The position numbers and the translations under genes are program-made. The notes beneath the pieces are model-generated. The model did no database searches. It was not told the origin of the DNA and saw only the letters and a list, made by a program, of their open reading frames with translations. A stretch of DNA of 64,000 nucleotides, from NCBI GenBank assembly GCA_022410635.1, contig JAJVDF010000139.1:1194863-1258862 (forward strand). The letters run 5' to 3'. The stretch comes from Tretioscincus oriximinensis. Lineage: Eukaryota; Chordata; Lepidosauria; Squamata; Gymnophthalmidae. Numbering within the stretch: the stretch's first letter is position 1; every line of letters starts with the position of its first letter. Positions 54,531-64,000 of this stretch are shown here, one piece after another.

Positions 54531-55529
54531 CTGACCGATGTTCTAGAGTACTGCTGTGACTAGGGACAACAGCTAGTTATGGGTATTTTTAGAAGAATGG
54601 TAGCACCATAAAAGCACTGCTACAGCTGGGTATTGGCAATAAAGTGGTATAAGAAAGCCCTAGAAGTACGCTGCAAATTATACTGGGAAAAAGAACACTT
54701 GAAGCATTCTGAGAATTCTTTCCTCCATCTCTACTATTGATAAGACATGCGTCAACAAGTCCAAATCTGGGCACAGGGCAAACGCAGTGGCTTGGACAGT
54801 GGTGGTAGGGCAGCACCCATCCACACTGTTCTTCTCTCTCTCNCCCCCCCCCCCCCGGTTTCTCGGACTGCCTCGGACTCGGACCCAGACCATATCTGCC
54901 TAAAATGGCAGGCGCAACACAAGCAGTGTTTGTGGGTGGTGCTTGTGCCTGTGTGCATGCGCCCGTGCACATTAGCAGTGCATTGTCATGGCCCAGACAG
55001 GCTGCAGAGGTGTTTTTTTTTATTAGCATAATTCAATTTTCATAGGTCCTTAAAAAAACAGGGAAAGTCTTCCTTGCCCAGGCCCCCTGGGGAAAACGGG
55101 TTTCCTCCACAATTCTGGGGCCATATGATCAGACTATCAGAGAACAGGACCCTCATCCGAGTATAAGCTGAGGGCAGCTTTTTCAGTATGTATGGTAAGT
55201 CCATATATAGGAGATCATTCCAGTTGAAAGTTATAAGGCTTTATTTATATACAAAAGTCTATAGGTAAAAATAACAGAATATATAGATTGGATGCTTGGT
55301 ATAGTTAAGTGATCATTGTGAGCTTCATTCAAATCAAGTTATCACAGCAAGTATAAGAAACAGAATGCAATTATATCTGGTACAACAACGAACAAAGTCA
55401 AGCATGCGCACATTACTGTACTTTCTAAATTATAACAAATGCAGTTTTCCTTGGGAAACAATGTGGAAAAGATAAGAATGTGGTAGCTAGAAGTAAACAA
55501 GCAAACTGGTTCTAACTGACCAATTAACA
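54531..55529. other. no gene; poly-C run near 54844
   Basis: A C13-C14 run follows TCTCN. The rest is unclassified. Confidence 0.45.
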
Positions 55530-55966
55530 GAGGGCACATTAAGCTTCTGGCTTCTTCTGTTTGAGACTGCCCAAGTGCAATTGGTGGGCTACAGGGTGAG
55601 ACAGAATACTGGACTAGTAGGTATGGCTCAGTCACTTAGGAAACGGTCTCTCATCTGGGAGATCGGGTTTTGAAGCCCTGTGTCGGACATGGGGAGGGGT
55701 GAGCACCTTCCACTAGCCTGTAGCTCTAGCCAACCCAGCTATTCGAAAGCAAGAATTGCAAGAAATTGCACCTGACTCCAAGTAGATATGTGGGAACCCC
55801 CACAGCCTGGTGGGGAAGATAGAATGTAAGCCTTTGGGCAAAATACCCTTGAAAGCTGCTTTGAGTCCCTTTGAAAGGTGACAAAAGAGGGGTATAAGAA
55901 CCCAATTCTTCTTCTTCTAGATGAGTTCTGGATCCATTTAGCAGGGGTCTTCTGATGTTTTGAAGT
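55530..55966 (+). mobile_element. CR1-clade LINE C1 3' end split by a SINE
   Basis: Left part 55530-55616 (GAGACTGCCCAAGTGCAATT ... ACTGGACTAG). Right part 55919-55966 (GAGTTCTGGATCCATTTAGC, TTCTGATGTTTTG). The SC SINE sits between. Confidence 0.8.
55617..55918 (+). mobile_element. tRNA-derived SINE, family SC, full length, nested in LINE
   Basis: A box TGGCTCAGTCACTTAGG, B box GGGTTTTGAAGCC, full body and ending AAGAACCCAATTCTTCTTCT. Confidence 0.9.
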
Positions 55967-57184
55967 GTCTCTTTTATCAGTCGTCATCTTACTGTGTACC
56001 ATTGCTGCTATTTAGCCACTTCTGTTGTAATGAAGCCCCTCTCCAGATGGTCTGTTTAATACCGGGATTTATTTTAAATCCAGAATAACCCATTTGTGAG
56101 TCCCTCCCCATTTACTTTCAATATTCCACGATGATGCCTAGACTACCAGTTTCTTTGTTACATTGCCTTATATTCCCTTCAAATTACATGACCAATAATT
56201 CATTGCTGCACTCATCTTACTATAATTCCCAACATTCTCTGCGAGCTACGAGCCAATAAAATTTCATGTCTAGCTTTGAGGTCTCATGATAGCTACCATT
56301 TCTNCACTTCAGAATGGCACCCAAAGGCATTTATAGTGGATTTAATGAGCAGCCGACTATGAAATCTGAAAAATAGGAATGGCTGGAAATTTCGGCACAG
56401 TGTGACTTTTTAGCGGACAGACTGCTGAAACTGTGAGCAGGTGAGGCAGATTCTTGATGCTACTATCATAACTGTGGAAAAGCTTTGTCTGGAAGAGACC
56501 GGAATTATTTCCTGTGCATCTTTTTGCATTTTATTAACAAAATTTTGCATTGAGACTAGTCAAGTGATTCCATTCTTTTAGAATCGGTTAAATCAAACTT
56601 ATAATCCTGAAGATCCTGTACGTCTGAGTATAGAGAATTTCCCCTAACAATAAAGTTTCATTACAGGGATTTGTTTTTGTTACGGGAAAGAAACCATTGG
56701 TCTAGATGTTTTTCTCTTCCCTGAAATGAATTACGCAGCGTCTCTCTCAGAAACAGTTTGAATATTAGCTAAAGTCTGTCTAACACTTTGCCCACATTAA
56801 TGCAAGTCCTGGAATACATTTGAGGCCCAAGATTTTAAATAGTTTTAAATGTAATGGCGAACTTCATAGGCAAATATTCTAATGGCTTTTAAAGACCTCA
56901 TTAGGTATTCTCTGATCATTTTGCTTCTGCAGACTAAATACAAATTTAAACTTTTGGCTGAATATGTTAGGTTTCGGATTCTAACCGATGTGGCTCGCTT
57001 AGCACTGCCCACTGGGAGTGGAATTACAGCTTATATCAATAAAGATTTCAGGGCAAGTTTGGAGTAGGTCTAAGGACCCACCTGTAGGTCATCTAAGAAA
57101 GTAGAATTGGTTTCCCTTTGCTGTGTTTTCTTTTCTTCCCTTCTTCCTTCTGTGCTTAGAAGTGTTAACATGTGCTATTGACAG
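55967..57184. other. no supported exon
   Basis: An open frame at 56882-57067 has no resemblance to PDE11A exon 3 or to a recognised domain. The interval is otherwise unclassified. Confidence 0.4.
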
Positions 57185-57612
57185 GATACCTGGTTGTGAA
57201 CAATAGCATAACAACCAGGTTCCAATTTCTCACCTTCAGGTAGAATTTTGGTTTCCAGTTTTATTGTTTTTAGTTGCGTTTCTGCCTGCTTTTTTCCACC
57301 GTTTTTTCACGATAATAAGATCTTAATATAAAAACTTGGATACCGAACAGCTTCATAAAGTCTGCAGCATCAGCATCCTAAGCGTGTGCAGGGTGCAACA
57401 GAGCTGTTGTTGTGCTGGCAGTGGGGCCTCATGGGAAGTATAGTCCGAGCAGCAGGCAGCCCCTGCCATCCAGCCTGAGTGGGCCCTGCCCTGCAGCCTA
57501 CAGCTCCCAACATGCACTGCAGCTATCTCTGGGAGGGACTATGCCTCTTTAGACTATCAGCGCCCAGTTCCACCCACGGAAACATATTTTCAGCTTAGAG
57601 GAAGGAGGCTGG
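57185..57612 (-). repeat. family F1 repeat, nearly full length
   Basis: TTTCTCACCTTCAGGTAGAA, TTCTGCCTGCTTTTTTCCAC, GTGCAGGGTGCAACAGAGCT, GGCAGCCCCTGCCATCCAGC and a GGGGGACCCACCTATAGC end give the longest reverse copy. Confidence 0.75.
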
Positions 57613-58300
57613 GGGACCCACCTATAGCTTTTTAAGGAATAGCCCAAACACATCTACATTTTTTGCTCAGCTATAGTTAGTTCCCTGCTTATTATTGAGT
57701 TTGTGGTGATAATTAGTTGGGTTTCTGCAATCTACAAAAGAAAGCAATGGAGTACAATGCAAGTGGACCTTGTCTGGACAAAGCCATCGTGTGCATTTTA
57801 AAGATGAATAGCTGAGTGATCTTTAGTCTCAGGTGGAGATTTGGTGTGTTTTTTTTAAAGAAGCAAACGAAAAGGGAGTCTGACCTCCATTATATTACAA
57901 AATTATAGTAGCAAGCTGCTATTGGGCAAGATAGAAAGATTTTGAAAGGCAAATGATAGAAATTTAGAATTAAAAGACGTAATTGAGGGGTGAGGTGAGC
58001 TGTAACTGAAGGTTATCCGATTATGGTTGTTGTGAAGGAAGCCTTGAGAGAGGAAAATGCATCTAACACAAGAGATTGAAATATCCTAATCAAATTGATG
58101 GACAGAATATTCACGTTGGCTGTGAGAATTCCTCTCTCACAAAATGTGTAATTGAATTTATAGAATTCATTACAGCAGATGTAGCAATGTGCACAAGGTC
58201 TGATAGCATTGAAAAGAATGGAGACATCCTCATGATTAGCTATTAACAGTGAGAGCAGAAAATGTTTGGGTTGTGCAGCTAGTTTATTGCAGGCTATGAG
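57613..58300. other. no recognisable feature
   Basis: Intronic sequence without a recognised repeat. Confidence 0.4.
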
Positions 58301-58307
58301 AAGGAGA

Positions 58308-58612
58308 AAGATGATGATGATAATGATGATGATGATGATGATAATAATAATAGTTTTTTTATATCCTACCCTTCTCACCGAAGGGATTCAGAGTGGCTTA
58401 CAATGTTATTTATCATCCGAAAGTATACATCTATTCTATCTCCCCCCACACACACATGTTGTGGAGATATCCATTTATCTATTTGCAATTTTATTTGCTT
58501 TTGAGCAGCTGGATTGGCTGAAACTAAGGCTAGTAGAGGAAGCTCACTTCTCTCAGGGCAGACGCAGGACTTTGAACTCTGTTGAAACACTAAACTTTGT
58601 GCCTCTCTAAAA
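58308..58612 (-). mobile_element. tRNA-derived SINE, family SC, diverged, with GAT/AAT repeat at its tail
   Basis: A (GAT)n(AAT)n run at 58308-58350 precedes TTTATATCCTACCCTTCTCA, GAAGGGATTCAGAGTGGCTT and CAGCTGGATTGGCTGAAACT. The tail triplet differs from other copies. Confidence 0.65.
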
Positions 58613-59088
58613 AAGCTTAAACGTTTTTTAAAAAGCATAGTTAAAAAGAGTAACAATGTTTTCATGGAGATGGGAGGCAATTACCACGTGCATAATCGTG
58701 AACGATGCAAGTGCCTGACGCACCTCAGAGGGGAGATCATTGCACAACCTGGGGGCTATCGCAGAGAAGGCCCTCGCTTGCATCCACATATGATATTTGC
58801 ATATTCAGAATTGTTAAAACATTTGGTTCTTGCATTTCCTATCTCTGCTATTGCCTCCTTCAAGGTCCTCAGTCTAACCCATCAAAATTTCTCTCTCACT
58901 TTGGTGTGTGTGTAAATTTTTCACGCCCATTAAAGGTATAAGTTTTTGTCCTAGATTTAATCTGATAACACTGCCCTAGTATAGTAGCAAATAAAATGGG
59001 ATGCTTGCTTATATTAGGTCTGTATCCATCTTGGTTTTGTTTAATTATATTTCTGGTTCTTCTGGCAACTTTATCTGAAAATTATTAT
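58613..59088. other. possible L2-like fragment, otherwise unclassified
   Basis: GGGGAGATCATTGCACAACC and GGGGGCTATCGCAGAGAAGG near 58720-58765 resemble L2-like pol remnants at 12130 and 17870. Confidence 0.35.
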
Positions 59089-59242
59089 GCCTGATTTGCA
59101 CTTAGCTTTATTTTGTTCCATAAAGTTTGGAATTGCTGTCCACGTGCCATTCCAGGGCCTATGCTAGTCTGGAATAACATTTGGACAGCAGCCCTCTTAG
59201 ACTGCTTTCTGGAACAGAATAAGTCCAACTGTGAATCAGGCC
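59089..59242. mobile_element. foldback MITE, family P3, intact copy
   Basis: Ends GCCTGATTTGCACTTAGCTT and GTCCAACTGTGAATCAGGCC. Arms contain TTATTTTGTTCC and GGAACAGAATAA, and the centre has GCCATTCCAGGGCC. 154 bp. Confidence 0.8.
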
Positions 59243-59400
59243 TTAGGGGGATGGCGCTATTATCTGATTGGCTAAATGGCCATGGGGTTCTCTACAAAAG
59301 AGCAGTAGCCCAGGTGGCTCACCACCCCTCTGGTTCTAATTCAGTCGCTAATGATAGAGCTTTTCAATAAATCACTTTCTTGACACACTGCTGATGATGC

Positions 59401-59650
59401 GATTATTTATTTATTTATACTTAGATCCCACGTACCCNAAGGTCTCAGGGTGGCCAACCAAAGGATGAACATACAGTTTTTGTTGCTTTTTCCCAACAGA
59501 CATCCTGTGAAGTAGATGGGGCTGAGGGAGTTCCTAAGAACTGTGTCTGGCCTAAAGTCACCCATCTGNCTTTCATGGAGGAACAGGGAAACAAACCGGG
59601 AGACTACCAGATAAGAGTCCAACAATTTAACCGCTACACCAAACTGATTA
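59401..59650 (-). mobile_element. Sauria-like tRNA SINE with L2-like tail
   Basis: The tail (TTATTTATTTATACTTAGAT, AAGGTCTCAGGGTGGCCAAC) is L2-like. The head on the minus strand is GTAGCGGTTAAATTG. It continues into the palindrome at 59597-59740. Confidence 0.85.
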
Positions 59651-59740
59651 TGTGGAAGCTTCCATGTGCCCATGGAAGCTTCCACATAATCAATTTGGTG
59701 TAGTGGTTAAAGTGTTGGTCTCTTATCTGGTAGTCTCCCG
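59597..59740. repeat. near-perfect palindrome, 70-bp arms, 4-bp loop
   Basis: Left arm 59597-59666 and right arm 59671-59740 match at 66 of 70 positions, around TGCC. Each arm holds a SINE tRNA-like head (GTAG(C/T)GGTTAAA) plus TTATGTGGAAGCTTCCATG. It is an inverted duplication of a SINE 5' end with flanking DNA. Confidence 0.95.
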
Positions 59741-59745
59741 ATAGT

Positions 59746-60597
59746 CATACAGAATAAGTAGATACGCCACTGCACAACTTGCAGTTTCCCATTAACATTT
59801 GCATACACAGCTGCATTTTCAATGCTGGATTAAAAAACTCTGCTTTGTTAACAATTAACATAATTGGCCTGTTTTGCTGATTCTTTAATTTTGGCAAACT
59901 TCTGTCAGTGTCTCTGCAGAAAGTTTAAGAACTAATTGCTTGAGGATGGGGCAAAGTGTCAGGCTACTAATGAATAAACAGCAAACATTGAATACAGTCT
60001 GTCAGCTATGCACTGACATTTATTCAACTGGGATAAAAATTGTTGTCCGGCTGATTTTCCACTTGGAGAACTCCTCTGGCAGTTCAGATGCTGGTTTGCA
60101 CAAAATGAGAACCAATTAAATTTCTTGCAATACTACCTTTTCATGAAGCTACTTAAATGATTCGCACAAAGATAAAATAGCATGTGGCATTTACGTTGAG
60201 CAATTTTAACATTTGTTGGAATTTGTTAGAAGTGTCACATCTTTCCCCATAGCAACAACTAACCACCCCCTGCAGAAGCCCAATGGGTATTAGCTGGGAA
60301 AGACGCAAGCCAGGAGAATCAGAACACAGCTGCTCCTGTTCATCATTTCCCAGTCTCAGATCCGCAAATTGTTTCACTGTGACAATACTCTGTGGGTCCT
60401 ATTGGTCCTGCGTACTGACTCTCTGGGGGTTGGTTCACACTTACCTGTTCAAAGTAATCCCAGATGAGTCTACTGGGACTGCTCGGTTCCTTAACCTTTC
60501 GGATTGCCCTTCAGGAGAGGGAGTGGTTTATTCAGTATCTTTGCAATGAACAGCTAATCAGCTGTAAGGTAACCTTCCTATTATGGCCCCATGTCTT
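59746..60597. other. no recognisable feature
   Basis: Intronic sequence without a recognised repeat. Confidence 0.4.
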
Positions 60598-61230
60598 GTG
60601 GGAACAATCTCAAGAGAGATATTTTGGAACTGGAGAAGGTGCAGAAAAGGGCAACAAAAATGATCAAGGGTCTGGAGCACCTCCCTTGCGAAGCAAGGCT
60701 GCAACGTTTGGGCCTCTTCAGCCTTGAAAGGAGACGTTTGAGGGATGATCTGATTGAAGTGTACAAAATCATGCATGGGATCAACAGGGTGAATAGAGAA
60801 AAATGTTTTCTCTATCACACAACACAAGGACCAGAGGGCACTCCTTAAAACTGTTGGGTAGAAAAGTGAGAACAAACAAAGGAAAGCATTTTTTCACCCA
60901 AAGGGTCATCGGCCTGTGGAATTTACTTCCTGAAGAGGTGGTGGTAGCTCACAGCTTGGATAGTTTCAAGACAGGACTAGACAGATTTATGGACACTAAA
61001 GGTATAAATGGATACTAGGATGGATGTCTGGTTGCTGCCTCTGGGATGGAGCAACAGGCAGGACTCCTGAAATACCATTTGCAGGGAGTCATGAACAGGT
61101 GCATATTTTGCTTTCCTCTGTTCAGACTGCCCAGGTGCATCTGGTGGGCCTCTGTGTGACACAGAATGCTGGACTTGATGGGCTGTGGCCTGATCCAGTA
61201 TGGCTCTTCTTATGTTCTTATGTTCTTATG
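60598..61230 (+). mobile_element. CR1-clade LINE C1, 3' portion
   Basis: It encodes [20 protein letters not shown], then RLGLFSLERRRLRDDLIEVY, and has the complete 3' UTR ending in three TTCTTATG-type repeats. Frames are shifted at about 60820. Same orientation as the next copy. Confidence 0.92.
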
Positions 61231-61589
61231 TAATCTCTTATTTCTCCAAGCTTTCCAGAACCACCTCACAAGACGTGGCCCTGTATTGGATGCTCTAGGT
61301 CTTAGAGACCAGTTTTTCCCCTTGGCATGCGCACTTACCAAGGAGAAGAAAGCTAAGTCCCTTTCAGCAGAAATAAAGAGGCATAAAGCAAGTTGCACGT
61401 TAAGCAGGCAGTAACAATGCTTCTCCATTGCACTGAGGTGAGAGCATGTGTCTGAGCTTCATTTATTATCATGCACAAGTCAATTTATACAGGTATAAAC
61501 TTAAGAGCCCTGATTAATTAGTTCCGTCCCTTCCCATGGTGGAGTACAGTTTTTATCCCCTCACAAAAAGGGGTGGTTACAAGCATCCC
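61231..61589. other. spacer between two C1 LINEs
   Basis: No recognisable feature. Confidence 0.4.
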
Positions 61590-63728
61590 CCTCTTTCTGA
61601 AGGGAAGGGTGGAGAAACTTTCAACTTTTACAGAGGAAATTTTCCCAAAATNAGGAAAATGGTAAAAATTAAAATAAAAGGGAAAGTGAGAAAAGTCCAG
61701 TCCCTTCAAAAAGCGTGGAAATTGTTTGTAAATACAATATTGGNAGCTCAAATAAAATGCATTCCCAAGAGAAGAAAGGGTTCTGCCAAGTCCAAGAAGA
61801 CACCCGTATGGCTTACCTCTGCAGTAAAGGAAGTAATTAGAATGAAGAGAAACTCATTTAAAAAGTGGAAGGCTTATCCTAGTGAGGAGAACAGAAGGGA
61901 GCACAAACNGTGGCAAACCAAATGCAAGGTGGTAGTCAGGGATGCGAAGAAAAACCTTGAGGAGCACATTGCAAAGAATATTAAAAATAATAATAAGGAC
62001 TTTTTCAAATATATCAGAAATAAGAATCCTACCAGGAAAGCAGTCAGACCACTCGACAGCAGTGGACAAAAGGGCATAATCAAGGAGGACGTGGAGATTG
62101 CAGAGAGGTTAAATGAATTTTTTGCTTCAATTTTCACTGAAGAAGACAGAGGGAACTTACCCGCAACAGATTTAGTTTTCTCAGAAAGAACACCAGAGGA
62201 ATTGAATGGGATAGAGATAACAAGGGAGGAGGTCCTTGCTAGCCTAAATAAGCTGAACATTTATAAATCCCCAGGGCCAGACGCCATTCACCCAAGAATT
62301 CTTAAAGAACTCAAATGCGAAATTGCTGAACTTTTAACCAAAATATTTAATCTTTCCTTAAGATCAGGCATAGTACCAGTAGATTGGAAAGTAGCTAATG
62401 TAACACCAATCTTCAAAAAAGGATCCNGGGGTGATCCCGGAAATTATAGACCCATCAGTTTAACATCAATTCCAGGTAAAGTGTTGGAAACCATAATTAA
62501 GGACAAAATTACTAAACACATGGAGAAGCACGCATTGCTGAATGAAACTCAGCATGGCTTCAGCAAAGGTAAATCATGCCTTACCAACTTGCTAGAACCC
62601 TTTAGAGTGTTAACAAACATGTAGATAAAGGGGATCCAGTTGATACTGTCTATCTAGATTTTCAGAAGGCTTTTGATAAAGTCCCTCATCAAAGGTTTCT
62701 AAAAAAGCTCCATACTCATGGTATAAAAGGACAGACTTTGTCCTGGATTGGAAACTGGCTAAAAAATAGAAAACAGAGGGTAGTATTAAATGGACAGTTC
62801 TCTGAGTGGAAAGAAGTAAGAAGTGGTACCCCAGGGATCTGTACTGGGACCCTTGCTTTTCAATATATTTATAAANGATCTGGATGCTGAGGTAAATAGT
62901 GAAGTAGCCAAGTTTGCTGACGACACTAAACTGTTCAGGGTAGTGAAAACTGAAAATGATTGTAAGGCACTCCAGAGTGATTTACTGAAATTGGGTGAGT
63001 GGGCATCAAAGTGGCAAATGCACTTCAACTTAAGCAAGTGCAAGGTCATGCATATTGGGGCAAAGAACCCAAAATACTCCTACCACCTGATGGGAACAAG
63101 CTTTCTGTGACCGAGCAAGAAAAGGATCTTAGGGTTGTTGGTGGACAATTCAATGAAAATGTCAACCCAGTGTGCAGCAGCAGCAAAAAAGGCAAATTCC
63201 AAGTTGGGGATAATTAGGAAAGGAATCAAAAACAAGNCAGCAAATGTTGTTTTGCCTCTTTATAAATCTGTGGTGAGGCCACATTTGGAATACTGTGTTC
63301 AATACTGGTCACCACATCTCAAGAGGGATATTTTGGAACTGGAGAAGGTGCAGGAGAGGGCAACAAAAATNATCAAGGGTCTGGAGCACCTCCCTTATGA
63401 AGCAAGGCTGCAACGTCTGGGCCTCTTCAGCCTTGAAAGGAGACGTTTGAGGGGTGATCTGATTGAAGTGTACAAAATCATGCATGGGATCGACAGGGTG
63501 AATAGAGAAAAAATGTTTTCTCTATCACATAACACAAGGACCAGAGGGCACTCCTTAAAACTGTTGGGTAGAAAAGTGAGAACAGACAAAGGAAAGTATT
63601 TTTTCACCCAGAGGGACATCGGCCTGTGGAATTTACTTCCTGAAGAGGTAGTGGTAGCNAACAGCTTGGATAGTTTCAAGACAGGACTAGACAGGTTTAT
63701 GGACACCAAGGGTATAAATGGATACTAG
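61590..63728 (+). pseudogene. C1 LINE pol (reverse transcriptase) remnant
   Basis: RT motifs appear in order: VANVTPIFKKGS, GNYRPISLTSIPGKVLE, QHGFSKGKSCLTNLL, then in another frame YLDFQKAFDKVPH (motif A aspartate), then VPQGSVLGPLLFNIFI (motif B) and KFADDTKLFRVV (FADD, motif C), and SKCKVMHIG. The C-terminal part includes [20 protein letters not shown] and GLWNLLPEEVV. Frame changes occur near 62610, 62822 and 63090-63150, and several Ns hide residues. Catalytic motifs persist, but the frame does not, so this copy is dead unless the shifts are assembly errors. It appears to be a jockey-superfamily LINE in the CR1 group. Confidence 0.9.
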
Positions 63729-63932
63729 GATGGATATCTGGATGTTGCCTCTGGGATGGAGCAACAGGCAGGACTCNTGAAATACCATTTGCAGGGAGTC
63801 ACGAACAGGTGCATATTTTGCTTTCCTCTGTTCGGACTGCCCAGGTGCATCTGGTGGGCCTGTGTGTGACACAGAATGCTGGACTTGGTGGGCTGTGGCT
63901 TGATCCAGTATGGCTTTTCTTATGTTCTTATG
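61590..63932 (+). mobile_element. CR1-clade LINE C1, about 2.3-kb 5'-truncated copy
   Basis: The longest C1 copy. It lacks the endonuclease but retains the whole reverse transcriptase and C-terminal region and a full 3' UTR ending TTCTTATGTTCTTATG. The many 3'-only fragments elsewhere in the window derive from this family. Confidence 0.92.
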
Positions 63933-64000
63933 TAAAGCTTTGAAGGCGTGGTCCTTTGTTCTGTCCCTTGGGCTGCTACGAAGCAATCGGTTTCCGATGT
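63933..64000. other. unclassified end of window
   Basis: 68 bp after the LINE 3' end. No feature. Confidence 0.5.

Larger units (their letters stand above)
45280..64000 (+). other. PDE11A: PDE11A intron 2 (5' part)
   Basis: It starts at GTAAGG and has no acceptor-exon pair resembling PDE11A exon 3 before the window ends. It contains LINE, SINE, hAT-like and foldback copies listed separately. Confidence 0.75.

Noticed and set aside
55617..55700. tRNA gene (A and B boxes present here and in the heads of other SINE copies)
   Set aside because: The head cannot fold into a full tRNA and is followed by a SINE body and CTT tail in each copy. These are SINE promoters, not tRNA genes.
56882..57067. 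61-codon frame considered as a PDE11A exon
   Set aside because: Its sequence does not match the expected VMQMYLPFCG-type exon 3 or any GAF segment, and no convincing acceptor/donor pair fits.
61590..63728. Retroviral or endogenous viral origin of the reverse transcriptase
   Set aside because: The motif order, the FADD box and the TTCTTATG-type 3' repeats fit a CR1-group LINE. No LTRs, gag, protease or env were seen.
1..64000. CRISPR arrays, operons, phage or plasmid features
   Set aside because: The repeats are dispersed transposons or simple tandem repeats. There are no regularly spaced short repeats, and the gene structure is spliced and eukaryotic.

Overview
The window is vertebrate nuclear DNA, most likely from a squamate reptile (lizard or relative). 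It has large introns, one CpG island, and a dense mixture of transposon families: CR1-clade, L2-like and L1 LINEs, tRNA-derived SINEs including one resembling Sauria/Squam SINEs, hAT-type elements and a Tc1/mariner element. No prokaryotic operon, phage or CRISPR structure is present. The species call is inferred from repeat composition, not from a search.

Only one host gene is supported: the 5' part of PDE11A (dual cAMP/cGMP phosphodiesterase 11A) on the + strand. Coding exon 1 (16003-16947) lies in a CpG island (about 15385-16960). It encodes a variable N-terminus, the serine-rich phosphorylation region and the start of GAF-A. Exon 2 (45121-45279) completes the NK-F-DE part of GAF-A. Intron 1 is 28,173 bp. 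Intron 2 runs from 45280 past the window end. Both exon junctions are phase 0. The catalytic half of the gene lies outside.

Positions 1-15370 are upstream sequence made almost entirely of repeats: hAT-like elements, an L1 inserted in a SINE with a 16-bp target duplication, a Tc1 element with a damaged transposase, a second L1 with a 13-bp target duplication, and several palindromic MITE families. One isolated CpG-rich patch with three CACGTG motifs sits at 8975-9420. The introns contain the same families. A block of two CR1-clade LINEs, one about 2.3 kb with decayed reverse transcriptase, closes the window at 60598-63932.

The most unusual structure is at the end of PDE11A exon 1. The last 23 coding bases, the splice donor and about 160 bp of intron are present as three tandem copies (16925-17470), so three GTAGGT donors lie in a row. 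Other notable items are a nearly perfect 70-bp-arm palindrome at 59597-59740, SINEs that share a body but carry different 3' tails, and several foldback families, one of which abuts the PDE11A promoter region. I found no undescribed multi-gene system. The interest is in exon-edge duplication and transposon architecture.
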